From JAHJBR01 sp040757035 (lineage in GTDB: Archaea; Micrarchaeota; Micrarchaeia; Anstonellales; Bilamarchaeaceae): a stretch of DNA of 22,689 bases. Where the stretch lies: assembly GCA_040757035.1 (NCBI GenBank), contig JBFLYM010000013.1, positions 1 through 22,689 on the forward strand, written 5' to 3'. Position numbers and translations under genes: made by a program. The notes beneath the pieces are model-generated. The model was not told the origin of the DNA. It searched no databases and saw only the letters and a list, made by a program, of their open reading frames with translations. This document shows, in pieces, positions 1 through 8,126 of the stretch (within the stretch, counting starts at the first letter, position 1; every line of letters starts with the position of its first letter).

Positions 1-129
1 CCAGGATCGCGTTGTGCTACTCAAAATCAACTTCTGCAGTTTAACAAAGTAGTGATCTATTACAATACAAAAGAGTTGTCAGACGTATCACAAATTGGAA
101 CCGTTCCGTTGGTTGGAAAGTGCAGTTAA
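1..129 (+). CDS. C-terminal end of a class III signal peptide (pilin-like) protein, cut by window edge
   Basis: Frame 1 is open from the first base to TAA at 127-129 and gives 42 residues. They align with the end of the complete class III signal peptide protein at 16485-16967: both have a Cys-Ala-Thr, then a stretch reading FNKVVIYYNT here and VNKVVITYTS there, and both end in GKCS. I infer a paralogous pilin-like surface subunit whose N-terminus, with the expected QGSTEYL-type processing site, lies upstream of the window. The match of both cysteine positions and the last four residues makes chance unlikely, but the stretch is short. It lies 45 bases ahead of another surface protein gene on the same strand. 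Confidence 0.65.
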   Translation, partial: PGSRCATQNQLLQFNKVVIYYNTKELSDVSQIGTVPLVGKCS

Positions 130-174
130 GCAAATTTCTTTCAATGGTTGTTGGGTTTGGTTGGGTTGATTTCT

Positions 175-1431
175 ATGAAAAAACAAATATTATTTTTTGT
201 TATTACACTGATTTCGGCTTTTTTTGCAGTTGCCTGCGAACCAGGATATGAAGAAACAGCGGTTGTACAAGTTGTTGATGGCAGGATAAGACCAATAGAA
301 AACGCTACTGTACAGATTATTTATCAAATAGATAAAACTACCAACAAAGGATATGCAACTACTTTACCAAAAACAACCGATTCAAATGGAATGGCTACGG
401 TTCATTTTATAAATCAGGAATTTTTAAAAGAGCGGGTGGATTGTGAATATACAATAATATCTAATTATGACAATCAAAAAGTTGAACAAAAAGTTAATGT
501 TGACAAACATGGCCCGATAATCACAATTAAGATGAACGTTTATAAACTTAACATTTATGCAATTGATCAAAATTCTGTTCCACTTGCCAACGCAGAAATT
601 ATCGCGCGAGAATTAAAAAAAACAACAGATAATAACGGAAGAGCGGAATTCTTGATTGCAAGCGGAGATCTAAATCTTACTCTTAAATATGGTGAAGGGC
701 AAATAACAAAAAATATTTTTATAATCAATGATACGGATTATCAGTATCAGGCACCAATTTATAATCTTAATCTTTACGTTGTAGATGACGAAAATAATCC
801 ACTAAGAGTGAACGCAACTATAGGAAAAAAAGTTCTATCTACAAACGCAAATGGATATTTAAGCGTGCAAAAACTTCTCACAGCAAAGCCAGCAATAATA
901 ACATATTACAAAGGGGTGAAAAAAACAATAAATGTAGATCTTGCGACGCAGAATGAATTTTATATAGTTTATGATTTACATGCGCCAAAAATAACAAACG
1001 TAATTGCAAAAGACGACGGCAAAATTATTTTAAATATGAAAGTCATTGATGAAGGGTTGAGAGCAAGTGGTATTACACCAGATGGGATAACAGCAAGATA
1101 TTCCATTAATGGGGTGGAATATCAAGTACCAGTCTATGTAAAAGCAAAGGACGAATACGAAGTACTTCTTGGAAATATTGACAATGAAGGAATAATTGAA
1201 TTTTCTCTAAAGGCGCAAGATAATAGTGGGAATTTGCGTAACATGCACGGTTATTTTTCAATTAGCTACGAAAATAAAATAATAAAAAATGAAACGAATA
1301 CTATTATAAATGTTGGAGAGAACTCCTCTTCTATAGATCCAATTCAGATACTTGGAGTGGGAGTAGGAATTATAATTGTGCTTATTATAATAAATACAAT
1401 TAAAAGAAGGTTTGAAGCCAATAATCAGTAA
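175..1431 (+). CDS. Cell-surface protein with beta-sandwich (Ig-like) repeats and C-terminal membrane anchor
   Basis: I choose the ATG at 175 (418 residues) over an upstream TTG because it is preceded by GGTTGAT and opens directly on a signal peptide: MKK, a hydrophobic run, then AVAC-EPGYEE. Three similar units of about 80-90 residues follow, each with a pattern of hydrophobic strand, a turn such as NSVPLANA or ENNPLRVN, then a T-D-x-N-G turn. This resembles carboxypeptidase-regulatory or bacterial Ig-like folds. A fourth domain of about 100 residues contains DNSGN. Near the end IQILGVGVGIIIVLIIIN is a membrane segment followed by basic KRRF. At least six N-x-S/T sequons suggest N-glycosylation. 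It is probably an exported, membrane-anchored surface protein, perhaps working with the pilin gene just upstream. The Cys after the signal could also be a lipid site, though the lipobox is weak. No enzymatic motif is seen. The gene overlaps the convergent pyrG by 7 bases. Confidence 0.75.
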   Translation: MKKQILFFVITLISAFFAVACEPGYEETAVVQVVDGRIRPIENATVQIIYQIDKTTNKGYATTLPKTTDSNGMATVHFINQEFLKERVDCEYTIISNYDNQKVEQKVNVDKHGPIITIKMNVYKLNIYAIDQNSVPLANAEIIARELKKTTDNNGRAEFLIASGDLNLTLKYGEGQITKNIFIINDTDYQYQAPIYNLNLYVVDDENNPLRVNATIGKKVLSTNANGYLSVQKLLTAKPAIITYYKGVKKTINVDLATQNEFYIVYDLHAPKITNVIAKDDGKIILNMKVIDEGLRASGITPDGITARYSINGVEYQVPVYVKAKDEYEVLLGNIDNEGIIEFSLKAQDNSGNLRNMHGYFSISYENKIIKNETNTIINVGENSSSIDPIQILGVGVGIIIVLIIINTIKRRFEANNQ

Positions 1432-3035
1432 TCATCTATTTGACTTGCCAATTTTAATGCAGCTTTGAGCAATGCAACAAAAAGTGGTGCAGGTTTTTCC
1501 AATCTGCTTTTTAGCTCCGGATGTGCTTGTGTTGCAATGCCAAAAGTTTCTTTCCATTCAACCATTTCGGTAATTTCATTTTTGGGATGAGTTCCTGAAA
1601 TCACTAATCCTGCTCCTACTAATTTTGCAACAAAATCAGGATTCACTTCATATCTATGTCTATGTCTTTCAAAAATGCTTTGTTCCCCATAATTATTGTA
1701 AGCAGTAGTTCCAATTTTTAAATTCATTTTATAATCTCCGAGGCGCATTGTAGCGCCTTTTTTTGTGATTTGTTTTTGTTCTGGTAAAATATCTATTACT
1801 GGATTAGCGCATTTGTCGTCAAATTCTGTCGAGTTTACATCCTCTATTTTTGCGACGTTGCGCGCGTATTCTATAATCATAAGTTGCATTCCGAGGCACA
1901 AACCAAGATAAGGAATACCGTGTTCCCGCGCGTATTTTATCGCGGCTATTTTTCCTTCAATTCCTCTCTTTCCAAAGCCGCCTGGAACTATTATTGCGTT
2001 GTATCGTTTTAATATTTCACTTGCATCTCCGCTCTCTATTTTTTCCGCATCAACTAAGTCGCAATGTACTTTTGCGTTTACTTCTGCGCCCGCGTGAGAA
2101 AACGCTTCCAAAACACTAACGTAGGCGTCCTTTACTTTGGTATATTTTCCGATAAGCGCTATGTTAATTATATGTTTTGGGTTGATTATTCTATTCACTC
2201 GCTTTTTCCATTCGTCCCAATTAGCGTTTTTTTTCTCATTTAATCCAAGTTTTTTTGCGATAATCGAATAAAGACCCTGTTTTTCAAGCACAAGCGGAAG
2301 TTCGTAAATAGTTTCTAGCAAAGGATCATCAAAAACTGCATCTTTATCTACATTGCAGTACATCGCTATCTTTTCTTTTGCGTCTTCGCTTAATTCTTCC
2401 TGTTCTCGCGTAATTATAATTTCTGGTTTTATTCCCATTGAAAGAAGCAGTCTATTCGCATGCTGAGTTGGTTTTGTTTTTTGTTCTTTTGGTGAGATAC
2501 TTGGTACATAAGTTAATTGTATAAAAACCACTTGTTCTTCCCCAGAAAGTTGTCTCATTGCCTCCAAAAAGTAACTGTTTTCTAAATCACCGGCTGTACC
2601 TCCAACCTCTATGATTACTATATCGGCCTTTGTTTCGTTGGAGTATTTTTTTATTCTTTCTATTATTTCGTTTGTGAGATGCGGAATAAATTGCACATCT
2701 CTTCCTAAAAAATCTCCGTTTCTTTCTTTTTCTATTATTTTTTGGAAAAGTTTTCCCCCTGTAATACTTGCACTTCCTGGTAAATTTATATTTAAAAACC
2801 GTTCATATGTCCCGAAATCCATGTCTACTTCGGTTCCGTCGTCTAAAACAAAAACCTCCCCATGTCTAAATGGATTCATTGTTCCACAATCCACATTTAG
2901 ATATCCATCAAACTTAAGTGGAAAAACATTATAATCGCGCATTTGTAATATTTTTGCGATGGAGGAGGTTAGCACTCCTTTTCCAAGTCCAGACATTATA
3001 GAACCGACAATTACTATGTATTTTGTATTTCCCAT
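1425..3035 (-). CDS. pyrG: CTP synthase (glutamine-hydrolysing)
   Basis: Makes CTP from UTP, ATP and glutamine, the last step of pyrimidine nucleotide synthesis, in the cytosol. At 536 residues it has the usual length. The N-terminal synthetase domain has the P-loop-like GSIMSGLGKG (residues 11-20), GTMNPFRHGEVFVLDDGTEVD (51-71) and KTKPTQHA (186-193). The C-terminal class I glutamine amidotransferase domain has the oxyanion PGGFGKRG, the nucleophile Cys380 in LGLCLGMQ, an HRHRYEVN loop, and His505/Glu507 in AHPE. Some normally fixed positions differ: the family's KLDPYINVDPGTM reads KFDGYLNVDCGTM here, so the enzyme is divergent but keeps its catalytic set. On the minus strand a TTTATTTAATTATA box lies just upstream of the ATG. 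It is the only minus-strand gene in the first 14 kb. Confidence 0.96.
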   Translation of the reverse strand: MGNTKYIVIVGSIMSGLGKGVLTSSIAKILQMRDYNVFPLKFDGYLNVDCGTMNPFRHGEVFVLDDGTEVDMDFGTYERFLNINLPGSASITGGKLFQKIIEKERNGDFLGRDVQFIPHLTNEIIERIKKYSNETKADIVIIEVGGTAGDLENSYFLEAMRQLSGEEQVVFIQLTYVPSISPKEQKTKPTQHANRLLLSMGIKPEIIITREQEELSEDAKEKIAMYCNVDKDAVFDDPLLETIYELPLVLEKQGLYSIIAKKLGLNEKKNANWDEWKKRVNRIINPKHIINIALIGKYTKVKDAYVSVLEAFSHAGAEVNAKVHCDLVDAEKIESGDASEILKRYNAIIVPGGFGKRGIEGKIAAIKYAREHGIPYLGLCLGMQLMIIEYARNVAKIEDVNSTEFDDKCANPVIDILPEQKQITKKGATMRLGDYKMNLKIGTTAYNNYGEQSIFERHRHRYEVNPDFVAKLVGAGLVISGTHPKNEITEMVEWKETFGIATQAHPELKSRLEKPAPLFVALLKAALKLASQIDDY

Positions 3036-3163
3036 AGGAAATATAATTAAATAAAGAGAATTTTAAATGTATACTAACTAATTTTTCGATTTTGTAAGGA
3101 TTAAAAATTTGCGGAATTTGGGTAAATTATATATCTACAAATTCAGCAGAATTTGGATGAAAA

Positions 3164-3208
3164 TATGCGGTTTATTAATCCGCATAAATGCTACAAACAT
3201 GCGGATTT
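3164..3208 (+). repeat. Left copy of a perfect 45-bp direct repeat flanking the ATPase gene
   Basis: Identical, base for base, to 4429-4473. The 45 bp contain three copies of the same 6-mer in alternating orientation (ATGCGG, CCGCAT, ATGCGG). They can form a 6-bp stem with a 9-base loop, or a 9-bp stem AATCCGCAT/ATGCGGATT with a 13-base loop. The right edge of this copy flows into a TATA box that the other copy lacks. Confidence 0.9.
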
Positions 3209-3215
3209 ATAAATC
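3204..3215 (+). promoter_or_regulatory. TATA-box promoter of the ATPase gene
   Basis: GATTTATAAATC is a perfect 12-bp palindrome with a TTTATAAA core centred about 25 bases upstream of the ATG at 3235, which predicts a leaderless transcript. Its left five bases lie inside the 45-bp repeat and the rest outside, so the promoter is created at the repeat junction. Confidence 0.55.
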
Positions 3216-3234
3216 ATTTCGAAAAAATATATTT

Positions 3235-4443
3235 ATGGACTTCGAAACAATTGCATTCCAAAATCCACACTGGTATGGCAAACACGATGTACCTCCAGAA
3301 AAGAGACGATTTTTCTATGAGTTCATCAAAGGACTTGATAATAGAATGATCTATACTATAAGAGGTCTGCGACGCGTTGGAAAAAGCACGTTACTCAAAC
3401 AACTCATCAATTACATCATCAAAGAACGAAAAATCGATCCGAGCGCCATCCTTTATTTTAGCTTTGACGAATCCAAAGCAGAACCAAAAGAAGTGATAAC
3501 AGCATGGGCTTCCCGTCTCGGAATGAACATTCGCACAGCAAAATTATTTGTGTTTTTTGATGAAATACAGAAAGTGGATGACTGGGGCAACAAAATCAAA
3601 CTTCTCTACGATAATAGTGCAATCAAGTTCTTCCTTTCGGGTTCGTCCGCGTTAATGCTTAAAAAAGGGAAGGAAAGCCTTGCTGGCAGAGAATTGGAAT
3701 TTGAATTGCGCCCCTTTACATTCAACGAATGGTTGGAATTCAAAAAAATCAATCCAGCCTTATCTTCGTGGAAGCTTTACGAACAATATCTCTTTAGACA
3801 GCTTCCAGAACTCGCCGTAAATCTAGAGCTTGATCACGTACCTTATACAAGAGCAATAGTGAATAAGGTGGTGGATTCCGACATCCCAGATCTTTTTGGA
3901 CTCGGGCATGCCGATAGATTACGGGAAATTTGCTTTTCGCTTTACAAACAACCAGGTCAAATAATAGATTACAACGATATCGCAAAGGATTTTTCAATAA
4001 ACCGCGAAACAGCTTCAAAATATATGGATGCGGCGGTGTCGTCCTATCTATTGCGGAAGCTCTACAATTATTCAAAAAATGCGCGCAAAAGCGAAAAATC
4101 CGCAAAAAAATTTTATCCTTATTCAAGCACCCTTGTTTCAGCAATATTTCCCTATCCAGTTGATTTGTCTCTTATTGTTGAAACAGATGTTGGTTTCCAG
4201 CTTGGTGCCGAGTACTTTTGGAACAGCAAAGGTCGCGAAATAGATTTTATCGTCGGTAGTAATTTCGATTGCGGTGTAGAAGTGAAATTCCGGAATAACA
4301 TAACAAATTCTGACATAAGAACATTAAACAATAATCCTCTTAAACTCAATAAGCGCATTGTTGTGGTCAAACCTTCATCAAAGTTCGAAGTTTCAGCGAA
4401 ATGCGTTTATCCATACAATCTTGTAGATTATGCGGTTTATTAA
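3235..4443 (+). CDS. AAA-type ATPase with winged helix and DUF4143/PD-(D/E)xK-like C-terminus
   Basis: 402 residues from the ATG at 3235, chosen because a TATA box sits 25 bases upstream; the frame stays open to 3109, but that part overlaps the direct repeat and the promoter. Walker A is GLRRVGKST (residues 44-52, Lys50), Walker B is LFVFFDEIQ (Asp109-Glu110), and FLSGSSA fits the sensor strand. A helix-turn-helix-like stretch (IIDYNDIAKDFSINRETASKYM) follows. Near the end IDFIVG...VEVK places Asp337, Glu349 and Lys351 as in PD-(D/E)xK nuclease-like folds. This architecture is known from a large archaeal and bacterial family of uncertain role, often present in many copies per genome. The last four codons and the stop lie inside the right-hand 45-bp repeat. 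The gene with one repeat is therefore a 1265-bp unit that recombination could remove precisely. Confidence 0.88.
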   Translation: MDFETIAFQNPHWYGKHDVPPEKRRFFYEFIKGLDNRMIYTIRGLRRVGKSTLLKQLINYIIKERKIDPSAILYFSFDESKAEPKEVITAWASRLGMNIRTAKLFVFFDEIQKVDDWGNKIKLLYDNSAIKFFLSGSSALMLKKGKESLAGRELEFELRPFTFNEWLEFKKINPALSSWKLYEQYLFRQLPELAVNLELDHVPYTRAIVNKVVDSDIPDLFGLGHADRLREICFSLYKQPGQIIDYNDIAKDFSINRETASKYMDAAVSSYLLRKLYNYSKNARKSEKSAKKFYPYSSTLVSAIFPYPVDLSLIVETDVGFQLGAEYFWNSKGREIDFIVGSNFDCGVEVKFRNNITNSDIRTLNNNPLKLNKRIVVVKPSSKFEVSAKCVYPYNLVDYAVY

Positions 4444-4473
4444 TCCGCATAAATGCTACAAACATGCGGATTT
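4429..4473 (+). repeat. Right copy of the perfect 45-bp direct repeat
   Basis: Identical to 3164-3208. It encodes the last four residues (Tyr-Ala-Val-Tyr) and the TAA of the ATPase gene, so the coding end depends on the repeat. T-rich sequence (GATTTTTGTTTTTTAG) follows, and together with the 9-bp stem it could act as a transcription stop. Confidence 0.9.
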
Positions 4474-4510
4474 TTGTTTTTTAGTTTGGAGAGCGGCGGA
4501 TTGAGAACGT

Positions 4511-4632
4511 CCCATATCCCTTTTTCTTTTTCTAAAAGAAAAAGGTCTAAGGGATTAACCCCAAAAAGAAAAATTGGGGGAGGGTCAGGAGGACCCTCAA
4601 ACTGGGGAGGGGCGCTCCCCTCCGCGGTTCGG
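4511..4632 (+). repeat. Interspersed hairpin repeat, short form (copy 1)
   Basis: Starts CCCATATCCC and ends CTCCGCGGTTCGG, as do the copies at the right end of the window. It contains a 12-bp perfect stem (CCTTTTTCTTTT, loop TCT, AAAAGAAAAAGG), a GAGGGTC/GACCCTC stem and a G-rich/C-rich stem (GGAGGGG, loop CGCT, CCCCTCC). It lacks about 55 bases found in the long form. Open frames across it are by-products of the repeat. It lies 38 bases beyond the 45-bp repeat and upstream of the argJ promoter. Confidence 0.88.
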
Positions 4633-4680
4633 TTTCATTTGAAACATATTTGTACCATTTTTTGATAAATAACGCGCAAT

Positions 4681-4690
4681 ATTTATATAC
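4681..4690 (+). promoter_or_regulatory. TATA-box promoter of the argJ operon
   Basis: ATTTATATAC, with its core centred about 27 bases before the argJ ATG at 4714. No ribosome binding site lies in between, so the arg transcript is probably leaderless. Confidence 0.55.
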
Positions 4691-4713
4691 AAATTTGAGA
4701 CTTATTTATATCT

Positions 4714-5931
4714 ATGTCAAACATATCAAGCGTATCAAATATAACGGATACACCGCGCATATCAGATACATCGCTCCGATCAACCACCTCAATAACTTCA
4801 GTGAATGGATTTAGCGCTTTAAGTAAACATATAGGAATAAAAAAGACTAAATTAGATTTTGGAGTAATCTATTCAGACACGCTCTGCAATGCCGCCGCAG
4901 TATACACACAAAATAAGATAAAGGGCGCGCCGCTCTACGTGAATATGGAGCATCTTAAAGATGGAAAAGCGCAAGCAATAGTGATTAATTCCGGAATCGC
5001 CAATGTATGCACTGGAAAAAAAGGAATAAAGGATGCAAAGACAATTGCGCGACTAACCGCAAAAGAAATGAATATAAAAGAAACCAATGTACTTGTTGCT
5101 TCTACTGGACTGATTGGGTGCTATCTTCCAATGGACAAAATAAAAAAAGGATTGGTCGGAATACGCAGTGTGTTATCCAAGAAAAGTAAAATTGCCGAGG
5201 CAATACTAACAACGGATAAAGTAAAAAAAGAAGTTCTGATAAAAAAGGACAATTTTTCCATAGGCGCGATAGCAAAAGGCGCAGGAATGATTTACCCAAA
5301 TATGGCGACAATGCTCGCGTTTCTTTGTACAGATGCGGAAATTCAATCGCACAGTCTAAAAAAAATGCTTAAGAACGCGGTTGATATTTCGTTCAACATG
5401 CTTGCTGTAGATATGGACACTTCAACAAGCGATATGTGCATAATTATGGCAAACGGCAAAGCTGGAAAAGTAAACGAAAAAATATTTCAGAAAGCGCTGA
5501 ACGAAGTATGCATAGAGCTCTCAAAAAAAATAGCTTGTGACGGTGAAGGCGCGACAAAATTAATAGAAGTTCATGTAAAAAGCGCGAACAATGAAAAATG
5601 CGCGCGAATGCTTGCAAAATCCGTCGTAAGTTCAAATTTGGTAAAATGCGCGGTTTATGGTAACGATCCTAACTGGGGGAGAATATTATGCGCACTTGGA
5701 AACTCTAAAGTGGATTTTGATGAAACTAAAATTAGCGTGCGTTTCGAAAATTTGGAGATAGTAAAACACGGAGTTTCTGCAAATTTTGATCGCAAAAAAG
5801 CCAGTGAAATAATGAACAGAAAAAACCTAAAAATAATTATTGAAATGAATTGTGGAACCGCCTCGGCCACTGCATATGGCTGCGACATGGGTACAGATTA
5901 TATAAAAATAAACGCCTGCTATCACACATAA
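4714..5931 (+). CDS. argJ: Glutamate N-acetyltransferase / ornithine acetyltransferase
   Basis: Transfers the acetyl group from N-acetylornithine to glutamate, closing the arginine acetyl cycle; some family members also use acetyl-CoA. Hallmarks are QAIVINSGIANVCTG (residues 87-101), STGLIG (130-135), and the autocleavage region KGAGMIYPNMATMLAF, where the Ala198-Thr199 bond should be cut to give alpha and beta chains with Thr199 as nucleophile. GNDPNWGRI and GTASATAYGCD are further family motifs. At 405 residues the length is normal. The first 30 residues are Ser/Thr-rich and unlike the usual start; the upstream TATA box supports the ATG at 4714. The family's NSGNANA reads NSGIANV here. It heads the arg cluster, 57 bases before argB. 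Confidence 0.95.
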   Translation: MSNISSVSNITDTPRISDTSLRSTTSITSVNGFSALSKHIGIKKTKLDFGVIYSDTLCNAAAVYTQNKIKGAPLYVNMEHLKDGKAQAIVINSGIANVCTGKKGIKDAKTIARLTAKEMNIKETNVLVASTGLIGCYLPMDKIKKGLVGIRSVLSKKSKIAEAILTTDKVKKEVLIKKDNFSIGAIAKGAGMIYPNMATMLAFLCTDAEIQSHSLKKMLKNAVDISFNMLAVDMDTSTSDMCIIMANGKAGKVNEKIFQKALNEVCIELSKKIACDGEGATKLIEVHVKSANNEKCARMLAKSVVSSNLVKCAVYGNDPNWGRILCALGNSKVDFDETKISVRFENLEIVKHGVSANFDRKKASEIMNRKNLKIIIEMNCGTASATAYGCDMGTDYIKINACYHT

Positions 5932-5988
5932 AACGCGCAAAAACAAAATTCATAAAATTTAATTAGTTGAATTCAAGTGGTTGATTTC

Positions 5989-6828
5989 ATGCATTATGTT
6001 GAAAAAGCAAAAATCCTCATTGACGAGGCATTACCATATCTTCAAAAATTCAGGGATAAGATAATTGTAATAAAATACGGCGGAAAGGCAATGATAAACA
6101 ACGCGCTCAAGGAATCCGTAATGAAGGATATCGCCTTTCTCAAGGCAGTTGGAATAAAGCCGGTAATAGTTCATGGCGGAGGAGTGATTGTAACCAAAGA
6201 ATTGGAAAAACAAAAGATAACGCCGATCTTTATACGTGGCTTGCGCGTTACAGATGCGCAGACCATGAAAATAGTTGAAAAGATTTTCATGGAAATAAAC
6301 GAAGGCATCCAAGCCAATTTAAAAAAATTCGGGGTGCAAAGCAAAGGATTATATCATTGCATGCAAGTGGAACAAAAAAGCAGTGCACTTGGATTTGTCG
6401 GTGAAGTAAAAAAAGTGAATGTAGAAAAAATAAAAAAAATACTCAAAAGAAACAAAATTCCAGTAATATCCCCGCTTGGAGTGAAAGGCAACTTTGTTTA
6501 CAATATCAATGCCGATACTGCCGCGGTCGAAATCGCTCTTGCGCTCAAAGCGCTAAAACTTACCATACTCACAGACGTGGATGGAGTACTTGAACACAAA
6601 AAACTGATTTTGCACCTTTCAATTGATGATGCGCACAAATACATCAAAAAAGAAATAATAACAGAAGGAATGATTCCGAAGGTTGAAGCATGTATGTATG
6701 CCGTAAAAGCAGGCTGCCCAAAAGCCCACTTGATTAACGGCACAAGACCGCATTCGCTGCTTTTTGAAATCTTCACCAAAGAAGGAATAGGAACAGAGAT
6801 TGTTAAAAATGGAACAAACAGAACCTAA
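5989..6828 (+). CDS. argB: Acetylglutamate kinase
   Basis: Phosphorylates N-acetylglutamate with ATP, the second step of arginine synthesis, in the cytosol. Motifs of the amino acid kinase fold are IKYGGKAM near residue 29, VHGGGVIV, GLRVTDAQTM, NINADTAA, LTDVDGVL, GMIPKVEAC and the closing EGIGTEI. I prefer the ATG at 5989 (279 residues) to an in-frame GTG at 5977, because GTGGTTGAT just before the ATG is a good ribosome binding site and matches the context of the surface-protein gene at 175. A Pro or Glu usual after HGGG is Val-Ile here. The 3' end overlaps argD. Confidence 0.95.
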   Translation: MHYVEKAKILIDEALPYLQKFRDKIIVIKYGGKAMINNALKESVMKDIAFLKAVGIKPVIVHGGGVIVTKELEKQKITPIFIRGLRVTDAQTMKIVEKIFMEINEGIQANLKKFGVQSKGLYHCMQVEQKSSALGFVGEVKKVNVEKIKKILKRNKIPVISPLGVKGNFVYNINADTAAVEIALALKALKLTILTDVDGVLEHKKLILHLSIDDAHKYIKKEIITEGMIPKVEACMYAVKAGCPKAHLINGTRPHSLLFEIFTKEGIGTEIVKNGTNRT

Positions 6829-8125
6829 AAAAATAGAACTTGAAGAAATAGAATCTGGTGGAATGAAATCTGAAGGAACAGAACCAGAAGGAATGAAATC
6901 AGAAGAAATAAAGAGAAAGGAAAAAGAATACATAATGCAGAGCTATGCGCGGGCAGATTTTGTAATCGCAAAAGGCAATGGGTGTTATCTTTACGATTTC
7001 GCAGGTAGAAAATATCTTGATTTTGTTGGCGGACTCGGTTGTATTTCAATCGGGCACAGCAACAAAATTTGGACGAATGCGATTGCAAAACAGGCAAGAA
7101 CATTGATTCATACAAGCAACCTTTATTACACTCGTCCGCAGGCAATTTTGGCTGAAAAACTTGCCGGACTTTCTGGTCTGAAGAAATGCTTTTTTTGCAA
7201 TTCTGGAAGCGAAGCGAATGAAGCGGCGATAAAGCTTGCGAAAAAAATTACTGGAAAAAAAAAATTCATTGCATGCAAAAATGCATTTCATGGCCGCACG
7301 CATGGAAGCCTTTCGGCGACATGGAAGGAAGGCTATCGGAAGCCATTTGTTCCATTGGTGGAAGGATTCACTTTTGTTGAGTATAATGAACCCGAAGCAA
7401 TAGAATCGGCAATTGATCCGGATACTGCCGGAGTAATAATCGAACCGATTCAGGGCGAAAGCGGAGTGATAGTCCCGGACGAAAGCTATCTGAAAAAAGT
7501 AAGCGAAATCTGCAGAAAAAAAGAAGTGCTTCTTATTTTGGACGAGGTTCAGACAGGAAACGGCCGCACTGGAAAATATTTTGCCTACCAACACGCAGAC
7601 AGCACAAGCAGTGCAGGCAGTAGTGCAAGTATAATCCCGGATATTGTTACTACTGCAAAAAGTATTGCAAATGGTTTTCCATTGGGGGTATGTATTTCAA
7701 ATTATGAATTTGAAAAAGGAAACCATGCTTCAACTTTCGGAGGTAATCCACTTGCCTGCGCAGCAGCAAATGCCACAATTGATTATGTGCTCAAAAACAA
7801 GCTCATGAACAATGCCGCAGAAGTCGGAGATTATTTCATGAAGAAACTTGCGTTACTCAACGGTATCAAACTAGTACGGGGTAAAGGTCTGATGATTGGG
7901 GCGGTTGTGAATGCGAATATTGACGCGAAAAAAATCGTAGAGAGATGCTTGAAGAGTGGCCTTGTAATAAACAGCACCGACAATTCCACTTTGCGCTTTC
8001 TTCCGCCGTTGATTATTACAAAAAAAGAAGTTGATAAAGCACTAAACATATTGGAAGAGGTATTAGATAAATATTCTTTTCCTTTTTCTGTTTCTTCTTT
8101 TTCCCTTCAACAGACTAAGAAGTAA
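6809..8125 (+). CDS. argD: Acetylornithine aminotransferase
   Basis: Converts N-acetylglutamate semialdehyde to N-acetylornithine with glutamate as amino donor; class III pyridoxal-phosphate aminotransferase. With the ATG at 6809 it has 438 residues: NSGSEAN (131-137), the aromatic AFHGRTHG (159-166), Asp245 in LILDEVQTG and the PLP lysine Lys284 in TTAKSIANGFPLG. GNPLACAAA and LRFLPPL are also present. Two oddities: a charged N-terminus of about 40 residues with a GGMKSE/EGMKSE duplication, and a Ser-rich insertion (DSTSSAGSSAS, 264-274) between the QH and PDIVT elements. The start lies inside argB (20-base overlap), implying coupled translation. Starts further in (6863, 6893, 6935) would remove the extension and cannot be excluded. 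Confidence 0.92.
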   Translation: MEQTEPKKIELEEIESGGMKSEGTEPEGMKSEEIKRKEKEYIMQSYARADFVIAKGNGCYLYDFAGRKYLDFVGGLGCISIGHSNKIWTNAIAKQARTLIHTSNLYYTRPQAILAEKLAGLSGLKKCFFCNSGSEANEAAIKLAKKITGKKKFIACKNAFHGRTHGSLSATWKEGYRKPFVPLVEGFTFVEYNEPEAIESAIDPDTAGVIIEPIQGESGVIVPDESYLKKVSEICRKKEVLLILDEVQTGNGRTGKYFAYQHADSTSSAGSSASIIPDIVTTAKSIANGFPLGVCISNYEFEKGNHASTFGGNPLACAAANATIDYVLKNKLMNNAAEVGDYFMKKLALLNGIKLVRGKGLMIGAVVNANIDAKKIVERCLKSGLVINSTDNSTLRFLPPLIITKKEVDKALNILEEVLDKYSFPFSVSSFSLQQTKK

Positions 8126-8126
8126 T

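Noticed and set aside
3109..3234. 42-codon N-terminal extension of the ATPase gene
   Set aside because: It would cover the direct repeat and the TATA box; the leaderless ATG at 3235 begins the recognisable domain.
4453..4665. 70-codon open frame over the hairpin repeat
   Set aside because: It lies within the repeat and the T-rich flank, has repeat-derived composition and no ribosome binding site.
7046..7594. 182-codon minus-strand open frame within argD
   Set aside because: Opposite-strand shadow of a gene with clear aminotransferase motifs; no start signals.
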